44,021 nt of DNA from Trichlorobacter thiogenes (GTDB taxonomy: Bacteria; Desulfobacterota; Desulfuromonadia; Geobacterales; Pseudopelobacteraceae): positions 1 to 44,021 of the forward strand of contig NZ_FUWR01000022.1 in NCBI RefSeq assembly GCF_900167465.1, in the 5' to 3' direction. Position numbers and translations under genes: made by a program. The notes beneath the pieces were generated by a model. It searched no databases. It was given only the letters and a program-made list of their open reading frames with translations, and was not told the DNA's origin. Positions 17,283 through 25,325 of this stretch are shown here, piece by piece (position 1 is the first letter of the stretch; each line of letters opens with the position of its first letter).

Positions 17283-18337
17283 TTATCCCCAACCCTCCGT
17301 ATAGCAAGCCCCACGCCAACGGCCATAAGGGGTGCGATCTCCTGAAGGTACTCAGGATCAAAATCCTTCTCGTTGAACTTAATCCGATCAAATGGATTAA
17401 GCAATTCAACATCCACTCCAAGCTTTGCAGCGACGGCCTCTTTCAAACCTGACATTTTTGAGCAACCACCAGACATACTGATACGAACAATTCTTTCTTC
17501 TCCAGATGCTGTTGAATTATAAAAATCAACAGAACGCCGGATCTCTTGAGACAATGTTTCATTCACTCGACTTATTACATCCACCAATGGACCACTCTGT
17601 TGTTGAATGGCCAACATTTTCATGGTTTCTGCTTCATGGGCACTAACACCGAGTTGTTTTTGAATTTCCTCTGTGTATTGATTACCACCCATTTGAACAT
17701 CGCGTGTAAAAAGAGACGTCTCCCCCTTTATCACATTGATATTCATCACACCGGCGCCCACATTGACCAATGCCCGCACTTCATCGTTTATTTCTGCATT
17801 CAACTCAAAGGAGTTCTGAACAGCAAATGCATCAACATCCATCACACTTAAATTCAGGCCGGCATCATTAAACACAGAGACATAGTCATTAATAATATCT
17901 TTTTTACTGGCAACCAACAAAACCAGCACCTTTGAAGGGTCAAGCGGGTCTGGTCCCAAAATCTGAAAGTCAATATGCACATCCTTGATGTCAAATGGGA
18001 TGTATTGCTCTGCTTCCCAGCTGATCTGGTCCTCAAGTTCCTCTGAGGTCATCGATGGCAAAGAAATCTTTCGAATAATAACGGCATTTCCCGAGATAGA
18101 ACAAGCGACATCTCGGGTTTTAATCCCAAGGCTACCTACAAGATTTTTCACAGCCTCAACGACTGCTGCAGTATCCATAAGGCTATTATCAACAATGGCC
18201 TCCGGAGGAAGCGGCATAACTGCAGCGTTTAACAACTGATAGCCATCCTTAGTCGGCCACAACTGCACCAGCTTAACAGAACTGGAGCCGATATCGATGC
18301 CTATAAGGTCCTTTTTCTTATTAAATAATCCAAACAT
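17279..18337 (-). CDS. pilM: Type IV pilus assembly protein PilM (actin-like)
   Basis: A cytoplasmic actin-like ATP-binding protein that docks PilN and, through it, the rest of the alignment complex. Motifs are the phosphate-1 loop IGIDIGSSSVKLVQL, a phosphate-2 region with NVGAGVMNINVIKG, and the adenosine motif ISMSGGCSKMSGL. 352 residues is normal. The ATG at 18337 is preferred over an upstream GTG because MFGLFNKKK is the common PilM start. A small XRE regulator ends 12 bp upstream. Confidence 0.94.
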   Translation of the reverse strand: MFGLFNKKKDLIGIDIGSSSVKLVQLWPTKDGYQLLNAAVMPLPPEAIVDNSLMDTAAVVEAVKNLVGSLGIKTRDVACSISGNAVIIRKISLPSMTSEELEDQISWEAEQYIPFDIKDVHIDFQILGPDPLDPSKVLVLLVASKKDIINDYVSVFNDAGLNLSVMDVDAFAVQNSFELNAEINDEVRALVNVGAGVMNINVIKGETSLFTRDVQMGGNQYTEEIQKQLGVSAHEAETMKMLAIQQQSGPLVDVISRVNETLSQEIRRSVDFYNSTASGEERIVRISMSGGCSKMSGLKEAVAAKLGVDVELLNPFDRIKFNEKDFDPEYLQEIAPLMAVGVGLAIRRVGDK

Positions 18338-18349
18338 GACCCGCACCTG

Positions 18350-18556
18350 TCATCCCTGTTCTTGAAAAACCTTATCACGGTCTTCCAGCGTATAACCGAG
18401 AGCCAAAATAATCTTGCGCATTGTTTCTACGCGACAACTTTCTCCACGCTCAATCCTGTCAACTGTAACAGTTGAAATACCAGCCTTGCGTGCAAGTTCT
18501 GACTTGCTCATGAGCATTTTTTCTCTTAGCTTTTTAACTTTATTTGGTGTTTTCAT
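18350..18556 (-). CDS. Small XRE/Cro-type transcriptional regulator
   Basis: A 68-residue DNA-binding protein consisting of little more than a helix-turn-helix: LREKMLMSKSELARKAGIS, then TVTVDRIERGE as the recognition region. It has no extra dimerisation or ligand domain. It ends 12 bp before pilM and is probably cotranscribed with the pilM-N-O-P-Q genes, so it may autoregulate that operon. The targets are not shown by sequence. Like pilM-Q, it is AT-rich. Confidence 0.85.
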   Translation of the reverse strand: MKTPNKVKKLREKMLMSKSELARKAGISTVTVDRIERGESCRVETMRKIILALGYTLEDRDKVFQEQG

Positions 18557-18584
18557 AAGTTTCCCACGCTTTAACTGACTATCT

Positions 18585-18614
18585 TCTATTTAGCGCGTTT
18601 TTATTCTTTGTCAA
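18585..18614 (-). promoter_or_regulatory. Candidate promoter for the XRE-pilMNOPQ operon
   Basis: On the minus strand a perfect TTGACA (18609-18614) is followed after 16-18 bp by AT-rich sequence (TAAATAGAA) that matches the -10 consensus only weakly. It lies about 30-55 bp before the XRE start and downstream of a terminator-like hairpin, so a separate promoter here makes sense. Confidence 0.4.
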
Positions 18615-18640
18615 CAAGTTTTATAAAATTATATATAAAT

Positions 18641-18667
18641 AAAAAAAATGATACCATATAAGGTATC
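18641..18667 (-). terminator. Intrinsic terminator after the GspE-like gene
   Basis: On the minus strand GATACC and GGTATC (18650-18655 and 18662-18667 on the plus strand) form a 6-bp stem with a 6-base loop, followed by ATTTTTTTT. It lies 47 bp after the stop of the GspE-like gene. The stem is short, so efficiency may be modest. The symmetric GATACC/GGTATC element could alternatively be an operator for the adjacent XRE protein. Confidence 0.5.
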
Positions 18668-18713
18668 TTTCAATTTGCTAGCCACAATATAATGCACATT
18701 TCAATCCATAAAA

Positions 18714-20648
18714 TTATTTTATGCAAACTCTCCTAACCTCATGAATATCGGTCAACCCCTGAAAAACTTTTAATATTCCATCCTGTTTCAGGCTGGTCAT
18801 ACCATCCTGGACAGCCTGAGTACGAATATCGTCCGTATCGGCCCGGCGCTTGACCAGATATTTAAGATGATCAGTTGCATCCAGTACTTCATGTATACCC
18901 AGACGGCCGTGATAACCAGACTGACCACACTGCTCACAGCCATGTGCATGGGCTAACGTTATACTGGACGGATCAATACCAGTTTCTACAAATGCGTCTC
19001 GGCCATACTCTTCTATCAATTCATCCAACTCAGCCTGATCTGGTGTATAGGTTTCCTTGCAAGCTGAGCAAAGACGGCGGGCCAAACGTTGCGCCAATAC
19101 ACACAGAAGTGAATCAGAAAAACTGTAGGGATCCAGCCCCATCTCCAGCAGCCTTGTAACAGTTTCGGGGGCCGAGTTGGTATGCAGGGTTGAAAAAACC
19201 AGGTGACCGGTTAGAGACGCTTCCACGGCGATCCCTGCAGTTTCTTCATCCCGCATCTCTCCCACCATGATCACATCTGGGTCTAGGCGAAGAAAAGAAC
19301 GCAAAGCAGCAGCAAACGTAAAACCTATCTTAGGGTTAATCTGTACTTGGCGTAAGCCGATCTGGCTAATTTCAACCGGATCTTCAGCTGTCCAGATCTT
19401 GCGATTCGACGAGTTTATCGTAGCAAGCCCTGAGTGTAACGTGGTTGTTTTACCAGATCCGGTGGGACCGACAACCAACACGAGCCCATAAGGGCTCTGA
19501 AGACAGCGTTCAAAGACCTGGCGATTCCTGTCCGTAAGCCCCAAACGTTCAAATGAAACAGGATCCCCACTGGTAAGAACACGTATAACCACATCCTCAA
19601 GCTGCCCAACGGTTGGCATGGTAGCAACACGCAACTCTATATCCAATGGACCAAACTTTTTAAAATCGACCTTACCATCCTGCGGTCTCCGGCGATCTGC
19701 AATATCCAGATCTGCCATAATTTTGATCCGCGAAGGGATGGCAAACTTATACTTGTACGGTATTTTCTGATAAACAATGCACTGCCCGTCAATCCTGATC
19801 CGCACGGTTACATCCCGCTTGCCTGGATAAGGTTCAATATGAATATCAGAGGCCTTCTTCATATAGGCATCGTAAATAATTTTATTAACCAGCTTGACAA
19901 TAACGGAGTCTTTTTCCGTTACCTTACGAACTTCCTCTTCAACCTCTGGCTCATCAACGGCCGAGGTTTTATTCAAAAGTTCCGAAATGCTGTCAGGTAC
20001 CAGATCAAGATTCACCTCATCCATCGCACTAGTGCTGGATGACAGGTCAACCCGATAAAGTGATTTAAGCGCACGCAATACGCTGGCCTCAGAGGCTATT
20101 ACTGAAATAATTTTGAGGCGGATACTATCCTCAAGCTGCCTGATGTCATGGTGCCGTAAAGGTTGCGCCATGGCCAGCGTCAAGGTATTACCGATCATTG
20201 AGATCGGCACTAGCAAGTGTTTCTGGGCGTAGACGGAACTTATGTAACGAGCCAGGCCTGGATCCAGTGAGAGGGAGTTGATTTCAACATAAGGAAGGTC
20301 ATACTGGGCAGCAACTGAACGAGCCAGCTGTTCTTCATCAACAAAACGTAACTTTAGTAGTGCCCGTTCAAGCGGAATATCATTCTGACGACTTAATTCT
20401 CGGGCCTGAGAAAGCTTCTGTTGATCAAGGAGCCCCTCTTTCAACATAATATCTGCCAGCTTGCGCCGCTTGTTTTTCTGGTCCAGTACCAGCGAAAGAT
20501 CGCTTTCCCGAATATACCCCAAACGGCACAGGAGCTGACCAACCGTCTGATCAGGAAACATCTTCTGCATATCAAGGGCTTCATCCAACTGTTCCTGGCT
20601 GATTAACCCTTGCTCTATCAGCAATTCTCCAAGACGTTTGGTAATCAT
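18714..20648 (-). CDS. GspE/PilB-family secretion ATPase with tandem MshEN-type N-terminus
   Basis: A second extension-type ATPase, 644 residues and clearly distinct from the PilB at 4081-5787. The N-terminus holds an MshEN-like pair (RLGELLIEQGLISQEQL, then TVGQLLCRLGYIRESDL). A further diverged copy follows (KLADIMLKEGLLDQQKL, then ALLKLRFVDEEQL), to about residue 150. The core has Walker A VGPTGSGKTTTLHSGL, Asp box TAEDPVE, Walker B VIMVGEMRDEETAGIAV and His box FSTLHTNSAPETVTRLL; CSAC and CEQC form the zinc site. The ATG at 20648 is chosen for AGGGGCGAG and the MshEN start. It follows the unknown exported protein by 7 bp. It may power a different pilin or secretion system, or replace PilB under other conditions. 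Confidence 0.9.
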   Translation of the reverse strand: MITKRLGELLIEQGLISQEQLDEALDMQKMFPDQTVGQLLCRLGYIRESDLSLVLDQKNKRRKLADIMLKEGLLDQQKLSQARELSRQNDIPLERALLKLRFVDEEQLARSVAAQYDLPYVEINSLSLDPGLARYISSVYAQKHLLVPISMIGNTLTLAMAQPLRHHDIRQLEDSIRLKIISVIASEASVLRALKSLYRVDLSSSTSAMDEVNLDLVPDSISELLNKTSAVDEPEVEEEVRKVTEKDSVIVKLVNKIIYDAYMKKASDIHIEPYPGKRDVTVRIRIDGQCIVYQKIPYKYKFAIPSRIKIMADLDIADRRRPQDGKVDFKKFGPLDIELRVATMPTVGQLEDVVIRVLTSGDPVSFERLGLTDRNRQVFERCLQSPYGLVLVVGPTGSGKTTTLHSGLATINSSNRKIWTAEDPVEISQIGLRQVQINPKIGFTFAAALRSFLRLDPDVIMVGEMRDEETAGIAVEASLTGHLVFSTLHTNSAPETVTRLLEMGLDPYSFSDSLLCVLAQRLARRLCSACKETYTPDQAELDELIEEYGRDAFVETGIDPSSITLAHAHGCEQCGQSGYHGRLGIHEVLDATDHLKYLVKRRADTDDIRTQAVQDGMTSLKQDGILKVFQGLTDIHEVRRVCIK

Positions 20649-20655
20649 CTCGCCC

Positions 20656-21996
20656 CTAACGCTCCTGCACCTGATAGCCGTGATCGTAGAGCAGATCTCG
20701 CATGGCATTCTCAATTGGGCGATCCGTCAGCATCACAGCCCCGCCGCCAGCTGTTGCGTTTTCAAGCATGAAACCAGACATTTCAAACGAGTATCTTCCT
20801 GCTGGATCCGCTAAAAGCAGGTGTGAGGCATAGCTTGAGGGAAGATCCATGCGTGACAAAAGTTTGCCAGCAGCCGTCTTAAAGGAATCTTGCGGCTCCA
20901 GAATGACCACACGATATCCCTTGGTTTCCAATAGACGGAACAGGGTATAGGCAATCGGATCACCGGTAAATCTGGTCACCACATAACGTTTTCCGCCATG
21001 TTCAAAATAGCGATCAGCAGCAACAGAAAGTCCAACGCCGGTTTCTGCAGCCTTGAACAATTCAACCCGGCGGTTTCGCTCTACAGGCACAGCCAGTGTC
21101 TCCAATACAAGATCCACTGCCTGCCCTTGGCCCTGCGGAGCCGCCCGTACAACACGGTGACGCAACGGAACAGCGGCATGCACTTGATCAGCAAAGGGCT
21201 CGGACACCTTTAACCCCTGCGTTTTCAGATATTCAGCCAAGCGAATCGGAATCCCCTGCTGAGAGGCATTGACCAGCATAACCTCATTATTCATAACACT
21301 ATCGGCACTACGCTCAACCTTAAAATCACTTCTTACCTTCAACTGAGGATCTGTGCCAAAGGTCATGAGCGGTTGTTCTTCAACAGAGTAAAAACCAGCA
21401 GCCCCAAGTAGCGCCCCTAAAAAACGACGGGCATCTGACGGAGAAGCAGTGACTACTCGAATTTTAGAATCCTTTTCCTGAAGCAATGTCCTCACCAGAG
21501 GGGGCAGGGAGGCATCTTTATCCAGCAAAATCATACCACCATCAGCTGCCTTCAGCAGGGGATAGCGTGCCGGATCAATTGCCAGTTCAAAGGTGTCCGA
21601 CTTAAAGGATAATGCTGGCAATGCTGTCTCACCTGAGGGCACCAGGGTATTCCAAAAGGAGCGGATTTTTTGTACATTTTGAACAGCACTCGCATCGGCG
21701 CTGTAGGAGGCCAGTTGGAGTGTGGACGCTGGCTGCTCAAGAGGACTTTTATGCAATGCCATTCCCGTCTGATGCTTCTTGGCTGAACGGTGTGACCTAC
21801 CAGTGCGCTTATGTTTACTGTTACTGCGACTCGCAGAAACCCCAGATTCCATTTTCACCTGAGCTGGATCAAGCTCAAAACGGGCGTCTATGGCACTACT
21901 GGTGGACGGAAGAAACAGAGCTGCAACAGCCAGAAAAAGTAGAGGAGAGACAATAGAGCGACGTAGTACACTAATCATATCAATGAAAAACCTCAT
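20656..21996 (-). CDS. Exported protein of unknown function in the GspE-like operon
   Basis: I do not recognise the family. The 446-residue protein has a signal peptide (hydrophobic 14-34, cleavage likely after STSSA), a basic Ser/Lys/His-rich stretch (about 55-75), then a soluble mixed alpha/beta region to the end. Two parts look distantly alike: GGMILLDKDASLPPLVRTLL near 165 and GGGAVMLTDRPIENAMRDLL near the C-terminus, suggesting an internal duplication with alternating strand and helix. There are no catalytic motifs and no lipobox. It overlaps the preceding gene by ATGA and precedes the ATPase by 7 bp, so all three are very likely made together. A periplasmic partner of a pilus-like machine is the simplest reading, but unproven. 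Confidence 0.8.
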   Translation of the reverse strand: MRFFIDMISVLRRSIVSPLLFLAVAALFLPSTSSAIDARFELDPAQVKMESGVSASRSNSKHKRTGRSHRSAKKHQTGMALHKSPLEQPASTLQLASYSADASAVQNVQKIRSFWNTLVPSGETALPALSFKSDTFELAIDPARYPLLKAADGGMILLDKDASLPPLVRTLLQEKDSKIRVVTASPSDARRFLGALLGAAGFYSVEEQPLMTFGTDPQLKVRSDFKVERSADSVMNNEVMLVNASQQGIPIRLAEYLKTQGLKVSEPFADQVHAAVPLRHRVVRAAPQGQGQAVDLVLETLAVPVERNRRVELFKAAETGVGLSVAADRYFEHGGKRYVVTRFTGDPIAYTLFRLLETKGYRVVILEPQDSFKTAAGKLLSRMDLPSSYASHLLLADPAGRYSFEMSGFMLENATAGGGAVMLTDRPIENAMRDLLYDHGYQVQER

Positions 21997-23426
21997 GGCG
22001 TAGGCGCAAACACAACGGCCTTAATCGGACCGTTTGAAGCTGAACGATAGATCAATAGATCCGCCTGACCAGGAAGCGTTGCCCGCTCCAGCCAGACTCC
22101 CCTCTTGTGTTCCTGACGACCTGACTGATACTGATCTTTGCCGGTCAGATCACGCAACACCTGTTTAAGCTCTGATACTGGAATACGACTGTCTTTAACA
22201 GCAATTATCTGAACTGCACGCAACCGGCCATCGGCATGAAACAGGCGATAGTCACGGCTCACTGATTGATAGCGGGACCAGCCCGGCTTCTTACTGGAAA
22301 AGAGGGGATCTGGTTTTGCCTGAGAGATAAAGGATGGCAGCGCATCAGCTTTTTGTGTAACGGCCTGAGGGATCGGCGCAGGTGTTCTAACAGCACTTAT
22401 CTGAGGTTGCACCCCTGTTGGCTGCGGCAACCTTGTTGGCAGGTTTTGTTTAACAACATCACCTGTCCGGCCATCAAAGGTTCCGCGTTGCTTCATCCAG
22501 AACAGCAATGTCCCCACCAACAAAAGTACCAGGACGCTCACAGCACCTCTGACCAAACGCTTCCGACTACGGTATTTTTCTTCAAATACAGACAGTAATT
22601 CTTCCACCGGTACCGTAGCATCTTCTGAAGTTTTTATCTGCTCAGGAACTGGTGGCACAACCGTTGGGGCTTGTTGTTGCACAACTGGACGTACAGGCCG
22701 CTCAAGCACAGGTTGTTGCAGAAAGGCAGGGGGCTGTTTGCCAGCCATTAACGGATCTCGTGGCACAGGTGCTTCCAATGCATCAGAAGCAGCAGAAACA
22801 ACGGGGACATCAGAAACAGTTTTGGCCGCATGTGGTTCTGCCACTGGCCCACCCGGCAGATCATGCTCAACCACCATACCTTCTACCGGCTTAACCGTCT
22901 GATCGTCAACCTGAGCTGGCTTGGAATTCTGTGGGGGGGCAACCACGAAACCTTCCTCAATTAATTCATCAACCAATTGATCAGCAAGGAGTGAAGTTGC
23001 TGCTAATTCAATCTGGGGAGACTCTGCCTCGGGTGGTGCGCTGTAGACCATATCCCATTGATCGCCCAACAGCGCCTGCAGGGCCTTGCGCAAGGCTTCA
23101 CAAACAACTTCAAAGGGAGCATTAAGATCAACCAGATAACTGAAGAGACCCGGCACTGGCTTGGCCTTGGCATTACCTTCATGCATCAGCACAAAACCGG
23201 GGGCACCGTTACCCAACAACAGTTGAATGTGCCTGGCAACACTTTCACCGGTTATCCCGGTAATCTGTTCCTGAATACAGACTGCAACCGGGCGTTTCTC
23301 AAAGACATCTTTCAGACCATGGTCAAAATCTTCAACCACATCAATGCGAATCTTGAGCATTTGCTGAAAATGCACCCGCAACAGTTCTGCTCGCGGACTG
23401 TTTGATATGAAGAGCAAGTTGATCAT
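21993..23426 (-). CDS. Bitopic membrane protein with degenerate receiver-like N-terminal domain
   Basis: No named family is recognised. Residues 1-125 have the alternating beta/alpha pattern of a response-regulator receiver, but the acidic pair after strand 1, the phosphorylatable Asp after strand 3 and the conserved Lys are absent (INLLFISNSPRAELL; VAVCIQEQITG; YLVDLNAPFE), so it would be a pseudo-receiver. A long Pro/Val/Ala-rich linker (about 140-285) leads to one membrane segment near 290-310 (AVSVLVLLLVGTLLFWM). A periplasmic linker and a small C-terminal domain follow (about 370-477). It could couple a cytoplasmic signal to the periplasm. The ATG at 23426 has AGGTGA next to it. First gene of the trio with the exported protein and the GspE-like ATPase. 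Confidence 0.75.
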   Translation of the reverse strand: MINLLFISNSPRAELLRVHFQQMLKIRIDVVEDFDHGLKDVFEKRPVAVCIQEQITGITGESVARHIQLLLGNGAPGFVLMHEGNAKAKPVPGLFSYLVDLNAPFEVVCEALRKALQALLGDQWDMVYSAPPEAESPQIELAATSLLADQLVDELIEEGFVVAPPQNSKPAQVDDQTVKPVEGMVVEHDLPGGPVAEPHAAKTVSDVPVVSAASDALEAPVPRDPLMAGKQPPAFLQQPVLERPVRPVVQQQAPTVVPPVPEQIKTSEDATVPVEELLSVFEEKYRSRKRLVRGAVSVLVLLLVGTLLFWMKQRGTFDGRTGDVVKQNLPTRLPQPTGVQPQISAVRTPAPIPQAVTQKADALPSFISQAKPDPLFSSKKPGWSRYQSVSRDYRLFHADGRLRAVQIIAVKDSRIPVSELKQVLRDLTGKDQYQSGRQEHKRGVWLERATLPGQADLLIYRSASNGPIKAVVFAPTP

Positions 23427-23452
23427 ATTCACCTGTATTTCAGAATTATATC

Positions 23453-23481
23453 TTTATTGCACGGTAAATTGCGCTTGTCAA
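23453..23481 (-). promoter_or_regulatory. Candidate sigma-70 promoter for the pseudo-receiver/GspE-like operon
   Basis: On the minus strand a perfect TTGACA (23476-23481), a 17-bp spacer and AATAAA (23453-23458, 4 of 6) lie about 30 bp before the ATG. A perfect TATAAT also occurs eight bases further on but is too far from this -35. Confidence 0.5.
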
Positions 23482-23555
23482 CATCACGAAATCACATAAT
23501 TTAAGCTACAGACCCGTAACAAGTTGTTAAAAAATGAACTGAGCGCACAAAGATT

Positions 23556-23583
23556 TTGACAGTATGCTGATTATCAGTATTAT
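23556..23583 (+). promoter_or_regulatory. Strong sigma-70 promoter for the marR-efflux operon
   Basis: TTGACA (23556-23561), a 16-bp spacer and TATTAT (23578-23583, 5 of 6), 27 bp before the marR start. It is among the best promoter matches in the window. Confidence 0.7.
23567..23577 (+). promoter_or_regulatory. Candidate MarR operator in the promoter spacer
   Basis: CTGAT-T-ATCAG is a perfect odd-centred palindrome filling the space between the -35 and -10 boxes. MarR proteins commonly bind such palindromes over their own promoter to repress it, so this site probably mediates autorepression relieved by a ligand. Confidence 0.5.
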
Positions 23584-23609
23584 GAGATAACTTTCAGCAG
23601 GAGCTTACC

Positions 23610-24053
23610 ATGTATGATATTGAAAAAAGCATCGGTTTTTTGCTGGCTAAAGCTCACCAGCGGGGCTGGGCACTCTTTTCCGAAGAGATCAGCCGCTTTG
23701 ATCTGACACCACCACAGTTCAGTGTTCTGGCCTTTCTCTGGCAACAGGATGGTCTAACCCAGACAGAGCTGTCTGAAAAGACCCAGATTGACCGCACCAC
23801 CATTGGCGGTCTGCTTGATCGAATGGCACGTTCTAACCTGCTGGAACGCCGCCCCCATCCCCAAGACAGGCGTGCCCATCTGGTATATTTGACTGAACAT
23901 GCCTGGAGCCTGGAGCCTGAGCTGACCTGCCTTGCCCATGAGGTACTGGACCGCTTTACAGCAGGGCTTTCCGAATCAGACAAACAGCAGCTGAGACAGA
24001 TGCTTGAAACACTTCGTGGAGAAAGGAAAACGTATGCCACGACTGCAGCCTAA
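23610..24053 (+). CDS. MarR-family transcriptional regulator
   Basis: A 147-residue winged-helix dimer, likely the local repressor of the efflux genes. The recognition helix region is LTQTELSEKTQIDRTTIGGLLDRMAR, followed by the wing with the conserved ERRPHPQDRRAHLVYLT, where the Asp-Arg pair is the MarR hallmark. The N- and C-terminal helices would form the dimer interface. AGGAG precedes the ATG. The coding end overlaps the TolC-like gene by 20 bp, so one transcript covers regulator and pump. Inducer unknown; MarR proteins of EmrAB-type pumps usually sense hydrophobic phenolics or similar compounds. Confidence 0.93.
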   Translation: MYDIEKSIGFLLAKAHQRGWALFSEEISRFDLTPPQFSVLAFLWQQDGLTQTELSEKTQIDRTTIGGLLDRMARSNLLERRPHPQDRRAHLVYLTEHAWSLEPELTCLAHEVLDRFTAGLSESDKQQLRQMLETLRGERKTYATTAA

Positions 24054-25314
24054 CATAGCATTATGCATACTTGGTCTGATGCTGGTCACACAGACAGGTT
24101 ACTGCGCTACTTTAAGCCTGGATGACTGCCTGAAATTGGCTAAAGAACGTAACCCCCTGTTGCAAACGGTCCGCTGGGATCAGTCTGTTGCGAACCAGCA
24201 GGTACGCCAGTCAGATAGCAGTCTCTATCCCAGAGTAGACCTGCAGGGCGGCTACACAGCCCAGCTTGAACCGCAGGCCATGAAGATTAATGGCATGACT
24301 ATGGAGACTCAGCAAGGCTCCTACGGCTTTGCCAATCTGGCTGCAACCCAGACCATCTATGACTTTGGTCGTCGTGATGCCCGCCGCAAGCAGGCACAAT
24401 CAGCAAACAAGGCAGTGGAAAGCGGTATCCGGTCAAAAGAGCAGGAGGTAAGCCTGCAGGTGATAGAAGCCTACTTTGCCGTACTTGAGGCAGAAAAACA
24501 GGTCATCACGACCCAACAGGAACTGCAGACAGTGACGGAACACCGGCGCGTAGCCCGGACGTTATACGATAATGGAGTAGTCACCCGTAATGACCTGCTG
24601 CAGGCTGATCTACGCAGCGCCTCAACACGTCAGAAGCTATTATCAATTCAGAATATGGTAACTAACCTGCGCCTGCAGCTTAACTTTCTGATCGGTGGCG
24701 AACCAGGACAACAGCCAGAGCTGCTGGAACCTTCCGAAGCACCAGCCGCAACCATACCGACGACTGATACAGCCAAAGCACTTGCCCTACGACCAGATCT
24801 GCATGCATTACGCAAGCAGCTTGAGGTCAACGACCAGGAACTGCGCGAGAGTAAGACACTTTTTTATCCAGAGATCTTTGCTCGGGCATCCATGGATTAC
24901 CTTCAGAACGATAAAATGCGCGAACAGGCGATCTACGCCGGCACCATTGGCCTGAAAATAAATCTGTTTGACGGATTCAGTTCCACTGCAAGCCGGGAAA
25001 AATCAGTCAGCACACGTTCACGCACCCAACAGCAACTTCAGATGGCAGAGCAGCAGGCCCGGCTTGAGATAGCCATGGCTCAAAACGACACCAAGGTAGC
25101 CCGTGAGCGGATTGCTGTCACCGTTGAAGCGATCAAACAGGGGGAGGAAAATCTGCGGATCAACCAGAACCGTTATCAGGAGCGGGTTGGCACTGCTACG
25201 GATGTACTTGATGCCCAGACTCTGCTCTCTCAAAGCAGGACAGAGCATTACCGCGCCTACTACGACTACCAGATTTCCTCTGCCCGCCTGCGCAAGGCGG
25301 TTGGCGAACTTTAA
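24034..25314 (+). CDS. TolC-family outer-membrane efflux protein
   Basis: The outer-membrane channel component of a tripartite pump. A signal peptide (about 1-25, ending in YCA) precedes two repeats of the OEP domain (about 30-215 and 235-425), each rich in coiled-coil helix. The first begins LSLDDCLKLAKERNPLL, a typical OEP opening. The C-terminal end (GTATDVLDAQTLLSQSRTEHYRAYYDY) is also family-typical. The ATG at 24034 rather than one ten codons upstream is chosen, because GGAGAAAGG precedes it and the signal peptide starts there. 426 residues is normal. It lies between marR and the fusion protein gene. Confidence 0.93.
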   Translation: MPRLQPNIALCILGLMLVTQTGYCATLSLDDCLKLAKERNPLLQTVRWDQSVANQQVRQSDSSLYPRVDLQGGYTAQLEPQAMKINGMTMETQQGSYGFANLAATQTIYDFGRRDARRKQAQSANKAVESGIRSKEQEVSLQVIEAYFAVLEAEKQVITTQQELQTVTEHRRVARTLYDNGVVTRNDLLQADLRSASTRQKLLSIQNMVTNLRLQLNFLIGGEPGQQPELLEPSEAPAATIPTTDTAKALALRPDLHALRKQLEVNDQELRESKTLFYPEIFARASMDYLQNDKMREQAIYAGTIGLKINLFDGFSSTASREKSVSTRSRTQQQLQMAEQQARLEIAMAQNDTKVARERIAVTVEAIKQGEENLRINQNRYQERVGTATDVLDAQTLLSQSRTEHYRAYYDYQISSARLRKAVGEL

Positions 25315-25325
25315 CAGGAGCGAGC

